Origin: Brassica napus
Taxonomy: Eukaryota; Streptophyta; Magnoliopsida; Brassicales; Brassicaceae
Length of the DNA stretch: 64,000 bases
Assembly: GCF_020379485.1 (NCBI RefSeq)
Contig: NC_063452.1
Span: 26,480,770-26,544,769 of the forward strand
Reading direction: 5' to 3'
The notes below the pieces were generated by a model. It did not search any database, was not told the origin of the DNA, and saw only the letters and a list, made by a program, of their open reading frames with translations. The translations under genes were made by a program, and so were the position numbers. Below, piece after piece: positions 35,860-48,799 of the stretch (position 1 is the first letter of the stretch; each line of letters opens with the position of its first letter).

Positions 35860-36270
35860 ATGGGTAGTCATGGATAGACTTACCAAGTCAGCCCATTTCC
35901 TAAGTAATTAAGAAGATAATCAGGGCTAATCAATTGGAGCAGACCTACATTATTGAGTTTGGGAAGTTTCATGGATGTCAACATTGTATCGGATTGGGAA
36001 TCGAAGTTCACATCTACATTTCAGAGAGCCTTTCGGAAGGCACTTGGGACAAAGATCATATGGGTACATCTTATCACCCGTTGACATATTGTCAGTCAGA
36101 GAGGACTACTCAGAACTTAAAGGATATGTTCAGAGATTGTGTGGGATGGAATTTTGGAAAGCATCTACCCATACCAGAGTTTGCCTACATCGACAGCTAT
36201 CTTTTGAGTATTAAAAAATTATTATATGAGAGTTATTTATGGTAGACCTTATAGTATACCACTTTGTTGG
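35860..36270 (+). pseudogene. gypsy integrase remnant
   Basis: VVMDRLTKSAHF (35863-35898) begins the catalytic core. TSYHPLTYCQSERTTQNLKDMF (split between adjacent frames, about 36067-36130) contains the HPQTDGQSER-type block, with QSE retaining the catalytic glutamate. LPIPEFAYIDSY follows. PLCWTKVGE near 36260-36285 marks the downstream region. Frame changes and stops disable it. Confidence 0.85.
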
Positions 36271-36870
36271 ACCAAAGTGGGGGAGCAATATGAGTTAGAA
36301 CTATTAATAGTTCAAGAGACAGTAGAGCAAAAGACATGCTCAAGGATTGGCTTTCGGAAGCCCATGACGTCAAAAGATTTATGCAGCTAAGCGCCGTAAG
36401 GATTTGGAGCTACATATGGGCACCTAATATACCTGAAATTAAGGACATTTCAAGAGGGGCCTAAGACTCAGAAGATAAAGGAGCTTAAACCGAGACACAT
36501 GGAATTGTATCCTGCACTGGAGTGGATTGGATTAGTTGCTTGCAGTTACTTTATCAGCAGTATATCAGCCTTCTAGGACTTGGTTCATATGACAGCATTG
36601 CAAAAGTTGAGAAGGCGCTATAATTATTTTGCAGTAGACGTCAAGTGAGTTCATAAAGATTTTATGGACCTTATCATCTATTGAAGATTTTGGATCATCA
36701 AGAGAAAACAGTTCCGGGAATGTCGACCGTGTTTGTCAGAGTTCGTTGAGAGGGAGATAAGACTCAGGAGGAGACCTGAAAGGCCGAGCGAGGATTAGTA
36801 TTCGAGGTTTTGTTATGCTGACATTGTGTATGTCAGCTTATGACTTGAATTCGGGGACGAATTCCTTGTA

Positions 36871-36883
36871 AGTGGGGGAGAAT
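36871..36883 (+). promoter_or_regulatory. gypsy polypurine tract
   Basis: AGTGGGGGAGAAT abuts the TGTAATGACCCC start of the 3' LTR. Confidence 0.85.
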
Positions 36884-38600
<1,717 letters not shown>

Positions 38601-38704
38601 ATATTGTTTGTAAATCTTAAGCAATAATTGGATGGCCACGCAAAGAATTACCCATAAAGGTTTATACTTTCTCAGATTAATTTAATAAATTAAAATATAG
38701 AAAT

Positions 38705-39080
38705 TGTTAAGAAATAACTTATAATTTATAGTATCGAGAAATTTAAATAAGAGTAGAATTTGATACCCGTAGGAAGCAAATAACACTAGTATAAGGGAGA
38801 GAGTTTATTATAAGGAAGAAGAAAAAGATGTAATGGTTCTTTGATTATAAACTCTTGTTCTTGTTTATGGTGTACAAAAGAGTGAGATGAGTGATGGTAT
38901 TTATAGTGAACAACAATACATAAAATAACAAAGATGATGCTTAATTTGGTAAATGAGTGGGTGATCATAGTGTTTGATGAGTAGATGATCATAGTGCTTG
39001 AGTTGGTAAAGGAGTGGATGATCATAGTGCTTGAGTTTGGTAAAGAAGTGGATGATCATTTCAATGCTTATCTTATAACA
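38705..39080 (-). repeat. LTR (3' LTR of the minus-strand copia)
   Basis: 376 bp, TGTTAAGAAATAAC to CTTATAACA on the plus strand. It is nearly identical to 45666-46041 and the same length. Confidence 0.95.
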
Positions 39081-39345
39081 CTCCCCCTTGATCATCCATC
39101 TTGTATTACGTGATGCCTCGTTAAAAACCTAGTCATGGAAAACCCAATGGGAAAAACCGTAGTAAAAGTAAAAAGAGTACAACTACGTAAGCTCCCCCTC
39201 GAATGAGTAGTCATAGAACCTTTAGAACAATGATAGATTTTCATCTCTCACATTGTAACATTCTCTTTGGGTGTCTATCTTTTGTATGTTCTTTGTTGCC
39301 TCGTTAAAACCTTGTTATGGAAAAACCCAATGGGATAAAAAAAAA
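39081..39345 (-). promoter_or_regulatory. doubled polypurine tract and copia 3' untranslated motifs
   Basis: CTCCCCCTT at 39081 and CTCCCCCTC at 39192 are two polypurine tracts on the minus strand. The motif GCCTCGTTAAAA followed by GAAAACCCAATGGGA-like sequence occurs twice (about 39114-39155 and 39298-39336). It is the complement of the 3' motif seen at 2277-2325. Confidence 0.65.
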
Positions 39346-39984
39346 AACCATGATAAGGAAAAAGAGTACAACCACACTTACTATCATATTTCTTTCTCTG
39401 GAAATAATATATTCAGGATATGCATTCCAATCAACTCTCTTCAGAGAATTAAGCTTAAGAGAATAAACTCTATTCATTTCTATTATGATATCTAGAGCCT
39501 TTAGACTTCTTGTCCATAATTCTCTTTTGACTTAGACAATAGTTTATTGGTCTATTTGGATTTCAAACCAAATTTCTTACATATAATCGTATAGAAATTC
39601 GTCTCGTACATACGAATTATTCATTTGTAACTATAGAAGTTACTATTATGATTTTCTTTCTTTTCATATGAAATTACATCTTTCAGTAATGAAAAAGATT
39701 AATAATTTTCTTAAATAACACTCTTACGTATGGTATTTCAGGACCAAACATATACGAGCGTCTTAAATAAAATACTTTAAGGATCTTTATGATAACATCT
39801 CAGTTTTAGATCTCCAGTTTAGAATACATAAAAACAATATAGTATTGTCAAGAGTTTTCTTCCAAAATATAATTTTTCTATAACTCTTCAGAAGTTTTGA
39901 TTATATTCAAATCATGATTCTATTGATTTATAATCTCTTGATAAATACAAATGGATACATTTGTTAACCTTATAATATTTCATA

Positions 39985-41618
39985 CTAGGGGGGTGTCCGC
40001 GCTTCGCGCGGAATATTGTTTTATTATTGCTAAAAGCATGATTTTTTTTTGGATAATGTAATTATGTTATCGTTTTTATTTGTTAAGATCATTATTTGAT
40101 GTTTTTAGTTTGTTATGTAGTAGGTGATAAGTTAATATATTTTGCGTTTTTTTTTTTGAATAATGTGTTGTTGTGTATATAGTACTTGTTAGTAGTCAAA
40201 TGAGCCTCTAACGTAAACTAATATTGAATTTCAATAACTTTGCATCTACGCATTTGTTGATTCTAAGATTAACGGTTTCATCGTCAAAATTGTATTATAT
40301 TTTTTTCATACTTTTGAAAATTATAATTTTTAAGATGTTTTTTGTCCTCTCCCCATATTTTAAACTTGAGCCCTCACCGTCTATGTATTTCGTTACAAAT
40401 CTGGTGTGCGGTGCTTCTCACCATCACAGGAAAAAGACTCACATTTTTCTCTTGTTCTTCTTGCCTTCTTCACCAATGAGATTATATGGTATTTGTTGCA
40501 GAACGGGTTTATGAGTTTTCAGTTGTTCGGTTGCTTCCCACGGCATTATAGGCTGTTCCAGTCAATATTGATTGCTCCTCTTCTTCCTTAGATTTCAGCT
40601 GATGTTAGAAACTGCATCTCCTTGGTTGGGTCAGAGTTTATTCGTCTTTGATTTTGTATTCCTCGTCGTTGGCTTACCGTCAATAGTCTCTGCTCCTTTT
40701 GGTTTTCAAGATCCAGTTTTTGGTGTTCTGACTTCTAGGCTCTCTTTCATATATAGCTCGAGGACGGCTCCATAGTTTTCTGATTTTGCTCCGTCTCCCT
40801 TTCCCTCTCTATTCTTGCATCTCTTTGCAGCTTTCATCGCATCTCTGGTGGCTTTCCCTTTCACCATGTTTGCCAGTCGAGATTTGGATAATGTTTTCGT
40901 TCGTGTATGCTATGTGGGCTTGGAAAGTTATTTCTGGTCTCAAGTTTAGTCTCTGATTTTTTGGTGGTTGTCTTCCATTCTCCCTCTCTCAAGTTGTTTC
41001 TTTTCTTTCCATGTTTTCCTTGGTATAGGTGTGCGGAGTTAGTCTCTTGGAGCTTTGGTCCCTTATATCCAGAGCTTTGTGGTTTTTCAGGTGCATGCCG
41101 TATTGTATGTTCTTTTTTAGTCTGTGAGGTGTTTCTTTCTTTTTAGCTACTGGTTGTGATTCCGGTGTTTTAGGCATATATTTTCCTGCTTTTTGGTGGC
41201 TTTGGCCTTTCGATTATTATTCTTCCTTTGACCCGCTTTTTTAGTTTATGTGTTGGTTGTCTAGTTTCTTATTCTTAATTTGATTATCTTATGATACTAA
41301 TATTGAAATAAATATAATTTGTAAATGAAATAATAAAAATTAGTAAAAATAATAAAATGATGAAAAGTCTTGCTATTTTTAGGTGTGAATAAATTAAATA
41401 TTTAAAATATATTTATATTATTTTATTTATTTCTTGAATTTTAGAGACCAATAAGTGTGAGAAGGATTAGATAATACACAATTAGAAATTGATGGAGAAA
41501 ATTGCAATAATTTAAAAGAAAAAGAATTTAAATACAAAAAAAAACATGAGGACACATGTCAACAAACCCCCCTTCCACATGTCATAAGAAGGGAAAAAGC
41601 CAACTTTATATATAAAGA
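39985..41618 (-). mobile_element. Helitron nested in the copia element
   Basis: Read on the minus strand it starts TCTTTATATATAAAGTTGGC (from 41618). It ends with hairpin CCGCGC-GAA-GCGCGG, then ACACCCCCCTAG (39985). It sits between A (41619 side, as complement) and T (39984 side), the expected AT target. The interior 40340-41250 is G+C-richer and pyrimidine-rich and may hold a captured host fragment, but no protein is recognisable. It is 1634 bp and non-autonomous. Confidence 0.7.
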
Positions 41619-41649
41619 TATCCCATAAAATAGTTTGTTTCAATTTGAT

Positions 41650-44600
41650 CGAATATGCAGAGTTTCCGGGAACATGATTTTGATATCATCAATCCTTCAT
41701 TGATTATACTTTCAGGGATTAACATTTTTCAAGTGGATTGTTTCATTCAAGTTCTTCCTTTATTACCAGACTATAAGGAACTTGAAACTAGTTGCATCTA
41801 CCACATGAAATTATGTCTCTTCACAATTAATTTCTTATTGATCCTTCTTTGTGTGCAACGGTTCATTTACATCTCACTTGTTTTACACCTTTTAGTGTAT
41901 GGACTACTGGTCCAAATACTTCTCTATTTCACAAGAAGTTTATATCTTTGTCTATTGCATCTTTCTGATTTGGCCAATCATTTCTTTGTGTACACTTTTC
42001 AATAGACTTTCTTTCATGATCCTCTTTCTCATTTATTATATCAACTGCTACTTTGCATGTATAATATCATCGACGTCAATTTTCTTATCGGTTCCATTTT
42101 GTTTCATACATGACATAACTTATTGAGATCTCTTCATTTGTCTCAGGTACCTGAATTTTCATCAGTCATGTTTAATTTCTCTTCTGGAGATCATACAAAA
42201 CTATATTGCCTCGTTTTGACCATTATCAATATATGCTCCTTTTCATTTACGAGGATTTATCTTGGGAACCAATCTGTCTACCACGCTGCAGGCGTGACTA
42301 GCAGTTTGATATTGTTCTTGTAGAACATTTATTCTTATTGGAGCATTTACAGCTGGTATATGTGACTTGATCACTATATTTATATGGGTCGTGTCTGGCA
42401 ACTGCTTTAGTAAGTTTTGAAATGAATTATCTTTTGGACTTCTATTTCACATTGTGTTTAGCCCGAGGATCAATGATAATTCATTTCAACTTATTTTCTT
42501 TTCCAGCTGTTTATTTTCTCCCCCTTATGTTGGAAGTACTAACTCACTTTTAGAATTCATGTATAGCCTTACTTATATTTTTCGGGATAGCTCTGGATTC
42601 TTAAGTGTCAATAGAGATTTATATCCAACATATATTTCCAACCTCATTTGAAAACACATCTTCATTTGAAGCTCTGTGGCGGAGCAACATCCAACATTCT
42701 AAGATGAAAATGATTTGTTTCTGATCCTATACCAATGATGGGGAGAACTAGTGAATATTTATTGGCTTGATGCGAACCAGTGTTGCTCAAAATGTTTAGC
42801 ACTTATCTCAGTGAATGTGCTATAGTCGTTAAAGACTTTAAGAAGTGAATTCACCAATATTATAAAAATGCATAGTGGGTGATCAGTCCACTAACATCTT
42901 CGTTATTTATGCCAATATCTTATTTTGGCTGGTGAAAGCCATATTACCCTTTTATCTTATGGGTAAGCAACATATGTCAAATCATTCGGAAGAATCTTCT
43001 GGTTCTTATATGACTATGCATATGACCTTTAAGTATATATTCGCATTATTAATGAACCAAAATGGTCTAACTGATTCATGCCAAATGTAAACTTCTAGTT
43101 TACTATACATTTATCTTCATTATACTAATTTTTGTGTAGTACAATATATAAGAGGCTGTAGATATTTTCTCTAAAATACTTATACTGCTTTGAGAAATAT
43201 TTCTGATTGAAATGTATATATCATTTCGTTTGCTTATTGTCTCAACATAAGTGTCTCAAAATCTTACGGATTTACTTTGAGAAAAATTCATCAATCTTAG
43301 TTTTAGTGTAAACATAATCTTCTGGATGTTTGACTTATCATAAAAAGTGAGATTCTTTAACTCTTCCCCTCGAGATTATAATACTACAGGTTTATCAATC
43401 TCGAATGTATCTCATTTTCTTAATCAACAACATATCCTACATGGGTTATGTATTTTTCGTAGATCCTTTTAACTTTTGATACTTATAAAAATACAATACC
43501 TTAAGAACTTTAAATTGCATTCTTAAGAACTTTAAATTAAATTTTTATGTGCAGTAATACTATGTATACTTCTGGAGCATCATATATATCCTCTTTTTAA
43601 GCATTCTATAAGTTTTTACTACCTTGTATTGTACACACAATAAATTTTCTTTCATCTTCAGATGAATTCATAATTTCTTTTCTTTATTACCATGTTTATT
43701 TTCTCAACTTTAAGTGAGAGTATGAGTTCTATAAAGAAACTCTTTGGACCTTGACCTCATTTATGCTCACGTCTAAAACCACTATTTATGAGTTTTTTTA
43801 AATGTCATATTCTCTTCAGGAGAATGAATCATAATCAACTAGACGTGATTTATCAATAGATATTTTTCAATATATATGCATCATAAAAAAATTTCTTGAA
43901 GAAATTTTACTTTTAAACTTAACATCCAACATAGTTGACTTTATTTACAGACTTCAGGTCTTGTAATCTTTAAATGCAAAATACAAAATGAGCTTTAGGT
44001 AATCACTTCAGGTGATAATACATTTTTTATATATATTATTCTCCAAAACTTATGGATCTTTTAGAGTCAAGCTTTAAACTTAAAATCCTCAATATAAATG
44101 GTAATAAAATCAAAATATTTCAAATATATATAAATATGTATTAACAAAGGTGTCTTATTATATCAGAAAATAAATAAAACTTTCATAGTAATTATTATAT
44201 AGACTATATTATTACTCTCATGCTTTTTAACAAAGTTCAACCTATCAATCAATTTAATGAACAAATTTATATCACTGCCAACTTCATGCAAATTGATTTA
44301 TCTAATCAAGTTTGTTAACTATAAAGCATAAAAATACTTATCTTATAAACAGAAGTATATCGGCGATGAAAGTTTCAACTGTTCACGTTTCTGAATTGGC
44401 TGATAGCTTGTACATATCTTTCCGAGAGAATACACAATCCTGAAAACTTTAAATTTTGCTCATATAAACATGGCCATTACATTAGTAAATATCAACATAT
44501 AATCCAAATTCTTTTATGATATTAGACCAAAGACTAATCGACTACAAAACTAACCGATTACAAATAATTTCTTTTATGATGTTAGACCATGAATCATAAA

Positions 44601-44700
44601 GTATGTTTCCTTAATACCATTAAACCATGAAGCATATTAAAGTATAATAAGCAAAATTTAATTCATCAAATAACTATTATTCTTACATATAGACAAGCGA
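41650..44700 (-). pseudogene. degenerate copia gag-pol region
   Basis: Only the integrase C-terminal part at 42512-42644 is readable on the minus strand (RLEIYVGY; GGEN). The rest is strongly AT-biased with many stops. Short open stretches on the plus strand are chance ORFs in AT-rich DNA. Confidence 0.6.
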
Positions 44701-44702
44701 TG

Positions 44703-44760
44703 ATATATATATATATATATATATATATATCGTCTAAAATGATTATATATATATATTTTT
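44703..44760. repeat. (TA)n and poly-T tracts
   Basis: A TA dinucleotide run at about 44704-44730 is followed by a second TA tract and a long T run near 44757-44767. Confidence 0.9.
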
Positions 44761-44814
44761 TTTTTTTAGAATTTCGCAATTTAAAAATGAACCATTTATT
44801 ATGAACTTCATAAT

Positions 44815-44988
44815 TTAAAAACCGTTTACATTAATCATACAAGCAATAACAAGTAAATATAATGTAAACAAACATAAGGCGATGTTAATGCCAAAATATT
44901 CATCAGTGGTTCCTCCAACAAAAATAAAATACATAGCCGAAAAAATATAAATCGCACATAAAATTAAAGCTAAGCGACTCATTTTCAT
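44815..44988 (-). CDS. 57-aa two-helix membrane ORF in the copia leader
   Basis: I do not recognise this protein. On the minus strand, ATG at 44988 opens 57 codons ending TAA. It starts MKMSRLALILCAIYIFSAMY, giving a hydrophobic segment at residues about 5-25. A polar turn GGTTDEYFG follows, then a second hydrophobic segment at about 35-52 (INIALCLFTLYLLVIACM) and a short tail NVNGF. A TATA-like CTATAAATAC lies about 95 bases upstream, near 45078-45087 on the minus strand, followed by a CATTC/CACTTC-rich leader, which looks like a real promoter. It sits between the 5' LTR with its leader repeats and the ruined gag-pol. It could be an accessory ORF of this family, a captured host gene, or chance in AT-rich DNA. 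Confidence 0.4.
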   Translation of the reverse strand: MKMSRLALILCAIYIFSAMYFIFVGGTTDEYFGINIALCLFTLYLLVIACMINVNGF

Positions 44989-45074
44989 TGCGATTGAAAA
45001 ACCGAAATATGGCGATTTGAAAATTTTGAGAGAAGATGAAATGTTTTTGGATGAGTGAATGAAGTGAAGAATGA

Positions 45075-45092
45075 GTTGTATTTATAGATGAA
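45075..45092 (-). promoter_or_regulatory. TATA box upstream of the 57-aa ORF
   Basis: The minus strand reads CATCTATAAATACAACTC here, a strong match to plant TATA boxes, with the ORF start about 95 bases downstream. Confidence 0.45.
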
Positions 45093-45289
45093 AATACTGT
45101 TCATAGCTGTTTGAAAAAGAGAAATTTTTTTTAAAAAATTCTTTGTGACCGTTGGGGTTAAATCGAGTGCACTAAAAATCAGTCTGAAAATATCGTATTA
45201 AACGATCAATCAAATCTATTAAATTTCATAAAATTTTGATAAAAATAAAAATTATGGTGAATAAATATTTTTTGTTATGATAATAAATT

Positions 45290-45605
45290 ATGCGACGGCT
45301 CAGCCGGTCAATGCAGAATAATAAATAAATTATACGGCGGCTCGGCCGACCAATTAGCAATAAACAAAATATAAGGTGGCTCAGCCGACCAGTTAACAAC
45401 AAACAGAAAATAAAGGCGGCTCGACTATCCAGTTAACAACAAACAGAAAATAAAGGTGGCTCGGCCGTCCAGTTAACAATAAATAGAATATAAGGCGGTT
45501 CGGCCGACCAATAAATTAATTAAAATATTAATAAATAATATAGGCGGTATTCCGGCCATTATAACATAATATAAATAATAGTACAGGCGGTATACCGACC
45601 ATTAT
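45290..45605 (-). repeat. leader tandem repeat, about 40 bp, with CGGCCG palindrome
   Basis: GGCGGCTCGGCCGACCA-like cores start near 45294, 45336, 45376, 45416, 45456, 45494, 45543 and 45587. They are separated by AT-rich spacers such as GTTAACAACAAACAGAAAAT. The G+C-rich core is palindromic (TCGGCCGA) in the best copies and decays toward the LTR. Its place is between the 5' LTR and the coding region of the minus-strand copia. Confidence 0.85.
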
Positions 45606-45665
45606 AGCAGAGTATATATGATACAATAAATTTTACCGAATTGCAGAACGATCGTGCTGATAACA

Positions 45666-46041
45666 TGTTATGAAATAACTTATAATTTATAGTATCGAAA
45701 AATTTAAATAAGAGTAGAATTTGATACCCGTAGGAAGCAAATAACACTAGTATAAGGGAGAGAGTTTATTATAAGGAAAAAGAAGAAGATGTAATGGTTC
45801 TTTGATTATAAACTCTTGTTCTTGTTTATGGTGTACAAAAGAGTGAGATGAGTAATGGTATTTATAGTGAACAACAATACATAAAATAACAAAGATGGTG
45901 TTTAATTTGGTAAATGAGTGGGTGATCATAGTGTTTGATGAGTAGATGATCATAGTGCTTGAATTGGTAAAGGAGTGGATGATCATAGTGCTTGAATTTG
46001 CTAAAGAAGTGGATGATTATTTCGATGATTATCTTATAACA
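45666..46041 (-). repeat. LTR (5' LTR of the minus-strand copia)
   Basis: 376 bp, same length as the partner at 38705-39080 with few differences. On the minus strand, TTATCAGCACG follows the LTR two bases later, a primer-binding-like sequence related to the tRNA-Met type. Confidence 0.95.
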
Positions 46042-46379
46042 GAAATAATAATACTTAACTCTGAAATTGGCTTGACAAGTATGACATCAATAGCCCTTTA
46101 TTAAAAGAAAAAGTATGACGTCGATATGTATTGGTGGGAGACGAAGCTGTTGCTAATGGGTGGCATACTGTTATTGAAAATAATGTGTTTGGCTTCTCTA
46201 TTAGAGCGTTCAAACTTTAAATTATTTAATCTTTAAATTATTTTATTTTTTCTTTTCTATTGAGATTTATTTTATATCTCTTAACTTTTTCCTTTTTTTA
46301 AAAAAGTTTCTAGTTGTGTTAATCGACGTAAAAGGCGATTACATTTAATGGAAGTGGAAGAAAAGTTGCCAAAACAAAC

Positions 46380-46721
46380 ATTATAGACCTTAGGGTATGC
46401 CAGTTTTTGAGTCTTGTTTATTTATTTTTGTAAAAAAAGGGCGGGGCTCCGAGTCTTATTTTAACCTCTCAAATTTGCTGTCAAACCTTAAAGTCTTAAA
46501 CCCCTATAATTTACACACTGATCTCCATGTTTCAAGAATCTTGTTTTGAATAGACACGAATGCTTAAAATCAGCAAGTCGTTGACTCTGCAATCCCTCAC
46601 ATGTATTAAGTAAGTATCTGTGTCTTTAGCACCATAAAAAAAAATACAACATCTTGGGTTAGATCCGGTTCTTGAGTCTTGAAACAGGATTATGTTCTTT
46701 TGAGCTCCTGAACTATTAGAA
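46380..46721 (+). promoter_or_regulatory. promoter and 5' UTR of first ENT gene
   Basis: This stretch is collinear with 62320-62612 before the second ENT gene. Shared blocks include AATCTTGTTTTGAAT / AATCGTGTTTTGAAT, GTTGACTCT..AAT.CC..CACATGT and GATCC.GTTCTTGA.TCTTGAAACAGG. Conservation between the duplicates suggests regulatory or UTR function. I do not see a clear TATA box. Confidence 0.55.
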
Positions 46722-48799
46722 ATGGTGGATGGATACAAGAACCAAGCTCCTGAGAAGCTTCAGGTAAGTTTCCAGAACCCAAATCTCAGATATATCCTAA
46801 ACCAAGACCTTTCAATGTTTTTCCCTCAGATTCTTGTTTATATCCTGACTTCACAAAACAGGGGAAGTATCAAGCAATGGTAGTTTGCTGTATTCTTGGA
46901 ATCGGAGGTCTTGTCTCTTGGAACAGTATGCTCACTATTGCAGATTACTACTACCAAGTTTTCCCGGTTCGGTTAATTCCCATACTCAAATTTAGTTTTT
47001 GTTTTGTTTTGGTTATCGAATAAAATATAGATTTTAAGCAATCACTTATATTAGGGGATCCTTATAAATTATCCTTCTGGTAGTCACAGACTCACAATTA
47101 GTCAGAGACATGTATTTTGTAGGCCTATCATCCATCAAGAGTTCTACCACTTATATACCAACCATTTGCGGTTGCAACAATCGCCATTCTCGCATACCAC
47201 GAATCAAAGATCAATACTCGAAAACGAATCCTAATTGGTTACACCTTATTCACAATATCCACGTTCTTGCTCATAGTCGTAAGTTTATATTTAAAGCCGT
47301 AATATTACATTAATATTTTTAATAGAACTGAACTTTGATTATGGACTCAAGACTCTAATAAACTCAAAAAACAGTTGGATTTGACCACAAAAGGACACGG
47401 TGGAATCGGTCCTTATATCGGTTTATGTACAATCGTTGCTTCATTTGGCATCGCGGACGCTACTGTTAAAGGTGGACTGGTCGGTGATTTATCTTTGATG
47501 TGCCCTGAAATCATGCAGGTTAATTTAATCAGTTCTACCATATTCTTTTTTTTTTTTTTTTTTTTAAAGCAAAAAGTTCTACCATATTCGAGTTCTCTCG
47601 TTTAGAAAATTTGTTTAGATATTACGTTTCAGCTAGATATAAATCTTCTTGCTTCTTTGTAGTCTCTCATGGCCGGCTCGGCTCTAGCCGGAGGTCTAAC
47701 CACAGCGCTTAGGCTTATAACTAAAGCAGTCTTCGAGAAATCAAACGGCAGTCTAAGAAAAGGAGCAAGTAAGTTTAACATTTTTGGTAGATCTCAAATT
47801 CCAAAAAAAAAATATCCATTATCTTTTGGGAGTAAGTATGCGTGTTTAAAGTTTCATTTATTGCATTTTTCTTCTTTTGTAGTGATATTCTTAGCGATTT
47901 CAACGTTCATAGAGTTGCTCTGTGTGATACTGTACGCTTACATATTCCCAAAACTACCCATTGTTAAGTATTACCGCAGCAAAGCCGCTTCAGAAGGATC
48001 CAAAACTGTTGCTGCTGATCTTGCTGCTGCTGGTATCCAGAATCAATCAGATTTGGTAACTTTTGGTAGCATCAAAAATACTACCTCTTCGTTTATTTTA
48101 CAATATCTTTCTTGATCTTTTTCTTTTGCATTGTTTATTTTCTCTATTTTTCTGCGTAGACTAATGATTATTCCAAGAATCAAAGGCTAAGCAAAAAAGA
48201 GCTATTGCTTCAAAACATAGACCATGCAGTGAATCTATTTCTCATCTATGTTTTGACATTATCCATTTTTCCCGGGTTCTTATACGAGAACACGGGACAA
48301 CACGGGTTAGGCACTTGGTATGCGCTTATCCTAGTCGCAGTGTACAATTTTTGGGACTTGGTCGGGAGATACTTGCCGCTGGTGAAATGGCTGAACCTTG
48401 AGAATAGAAAAGCTCTAACCATTGTGGTTTTGTCCCGTTATTTTCTCGTTCCGGCTTTCTACTTCACCGCGAAATATGGTGATAAAGGATGGATGATAAT
48501 GCTCATTTCTGTTTTGGGATTAACTACTGGACATCTCACTGTTTGCATCATCACTATAGCTCCCAAAGGATACATGGTATTTATCCAGCCTTGCTACGGG
48601 TTTGATTGTATTTTTGTGATTGCATTTCTTATAAAGATTCAAAATTAAAGCTCCATTTTTATTCGGATTTTGTATTTTTTTGAAGGGTCCGGAGAAGAAT
48701 GCGTTGGGGAATTTGCTGGTGACTTTTATACTAGGAGGGGCATTTACAGGAATTTCATTAGGTTGGCTATGGCTTGTTGGTAAGAAAAATGCTTTATGA
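46722..48799 (+). CDS. ENT: equilibrative nucleoside transporter (ENT3/4/6-like), intact, 418 aa
   Basis: Eight exons: 46722-46763, 46862-46966, 47123-47278, 47375-47518, 47663-47768, 47883-48055, 48160-48576 and 48686-48799. All introns are GT-AG, and the exon sum is 418 codons plus TGA, the usual length of this family. The first membrane segment reads VVCCILGIGGLVSWNS followed by LTIADYYYQVFP, the plant ENT signature. Later come YHPSRVLPLIYQPFA, KGGLVGDLSLMCPE, FPKLPIVKYYRSKAA before the large cytosolic loop (ADLAAAGIQNQSDL), GFLYENTGQHGLGTWYA, RYFLVPAFYF and the final GWLWLVGKKNAL. Plant ENTs carry nucleosides, often with protons; Arabidopsis ENT3 imports pyrimidine nucleosides at the plasma membrane. 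Alanine replaces the aspartate I recall before YHPSRV. The exact orthologue within the array is undecided. Confidence 0.95.

Larger units (their letters stand above)
38705..46041 (-). mobile_element. Ty1/copia retrotransposon on the minus strand, degenerate, with nested Helitron
   Basis: Two 376-bp LTRs (38705-39080 and 45666-46041) share almost all bases and are flanked by identical GAAAT (38700-38704, 46042-46046). Orientation is minus: polypurine tracts lie right of the left LTR, and the right LTR is followed leftwards by a long leader. Integrase-end motifs on the minus strand at 42512-42644 read RLEIYVGYKS and, after stops, LPT-stop-GGEN, matching copia RLGIYVGxxSP...FPxLGGE. No long frame survives. 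A Helitron (39985-41618) interrupts it. The right LTR ends 680 bp before the first ENT gene. Confidence 0.9.

Noticed and set aside
42060..42090. Minus-strand IDVDDII resembling the copia YVDD catalytic motif
   Set aside because: It stands alone without neighbouring RT motifs and lies too close to the integrase end (42512) for the normal spacing.
41655..43090. Plus-strand ORFs of 65-116 codons, hydrophobic
   Set aside because: They lie antisense to the copia pol remnant in strongly T-rich DNA, so Phe/Ile/Leu-rich chance ORFs are expected.
45290..45605. Regularly spaced repeats resembling a CRISPR array
   Set aside because: The spacers are themselves similar AT-rich repeats, the units vary, and the DNA is plant nuclear. 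It is a tandem leader repeat.
47375..48115. Single-frame ORFs at the ENT locus taken as separate genes
   Set aside because: They are individual exons of the eight-exon ENT gene extended into introns; splice sites and phases join them into one 418-codon frame.
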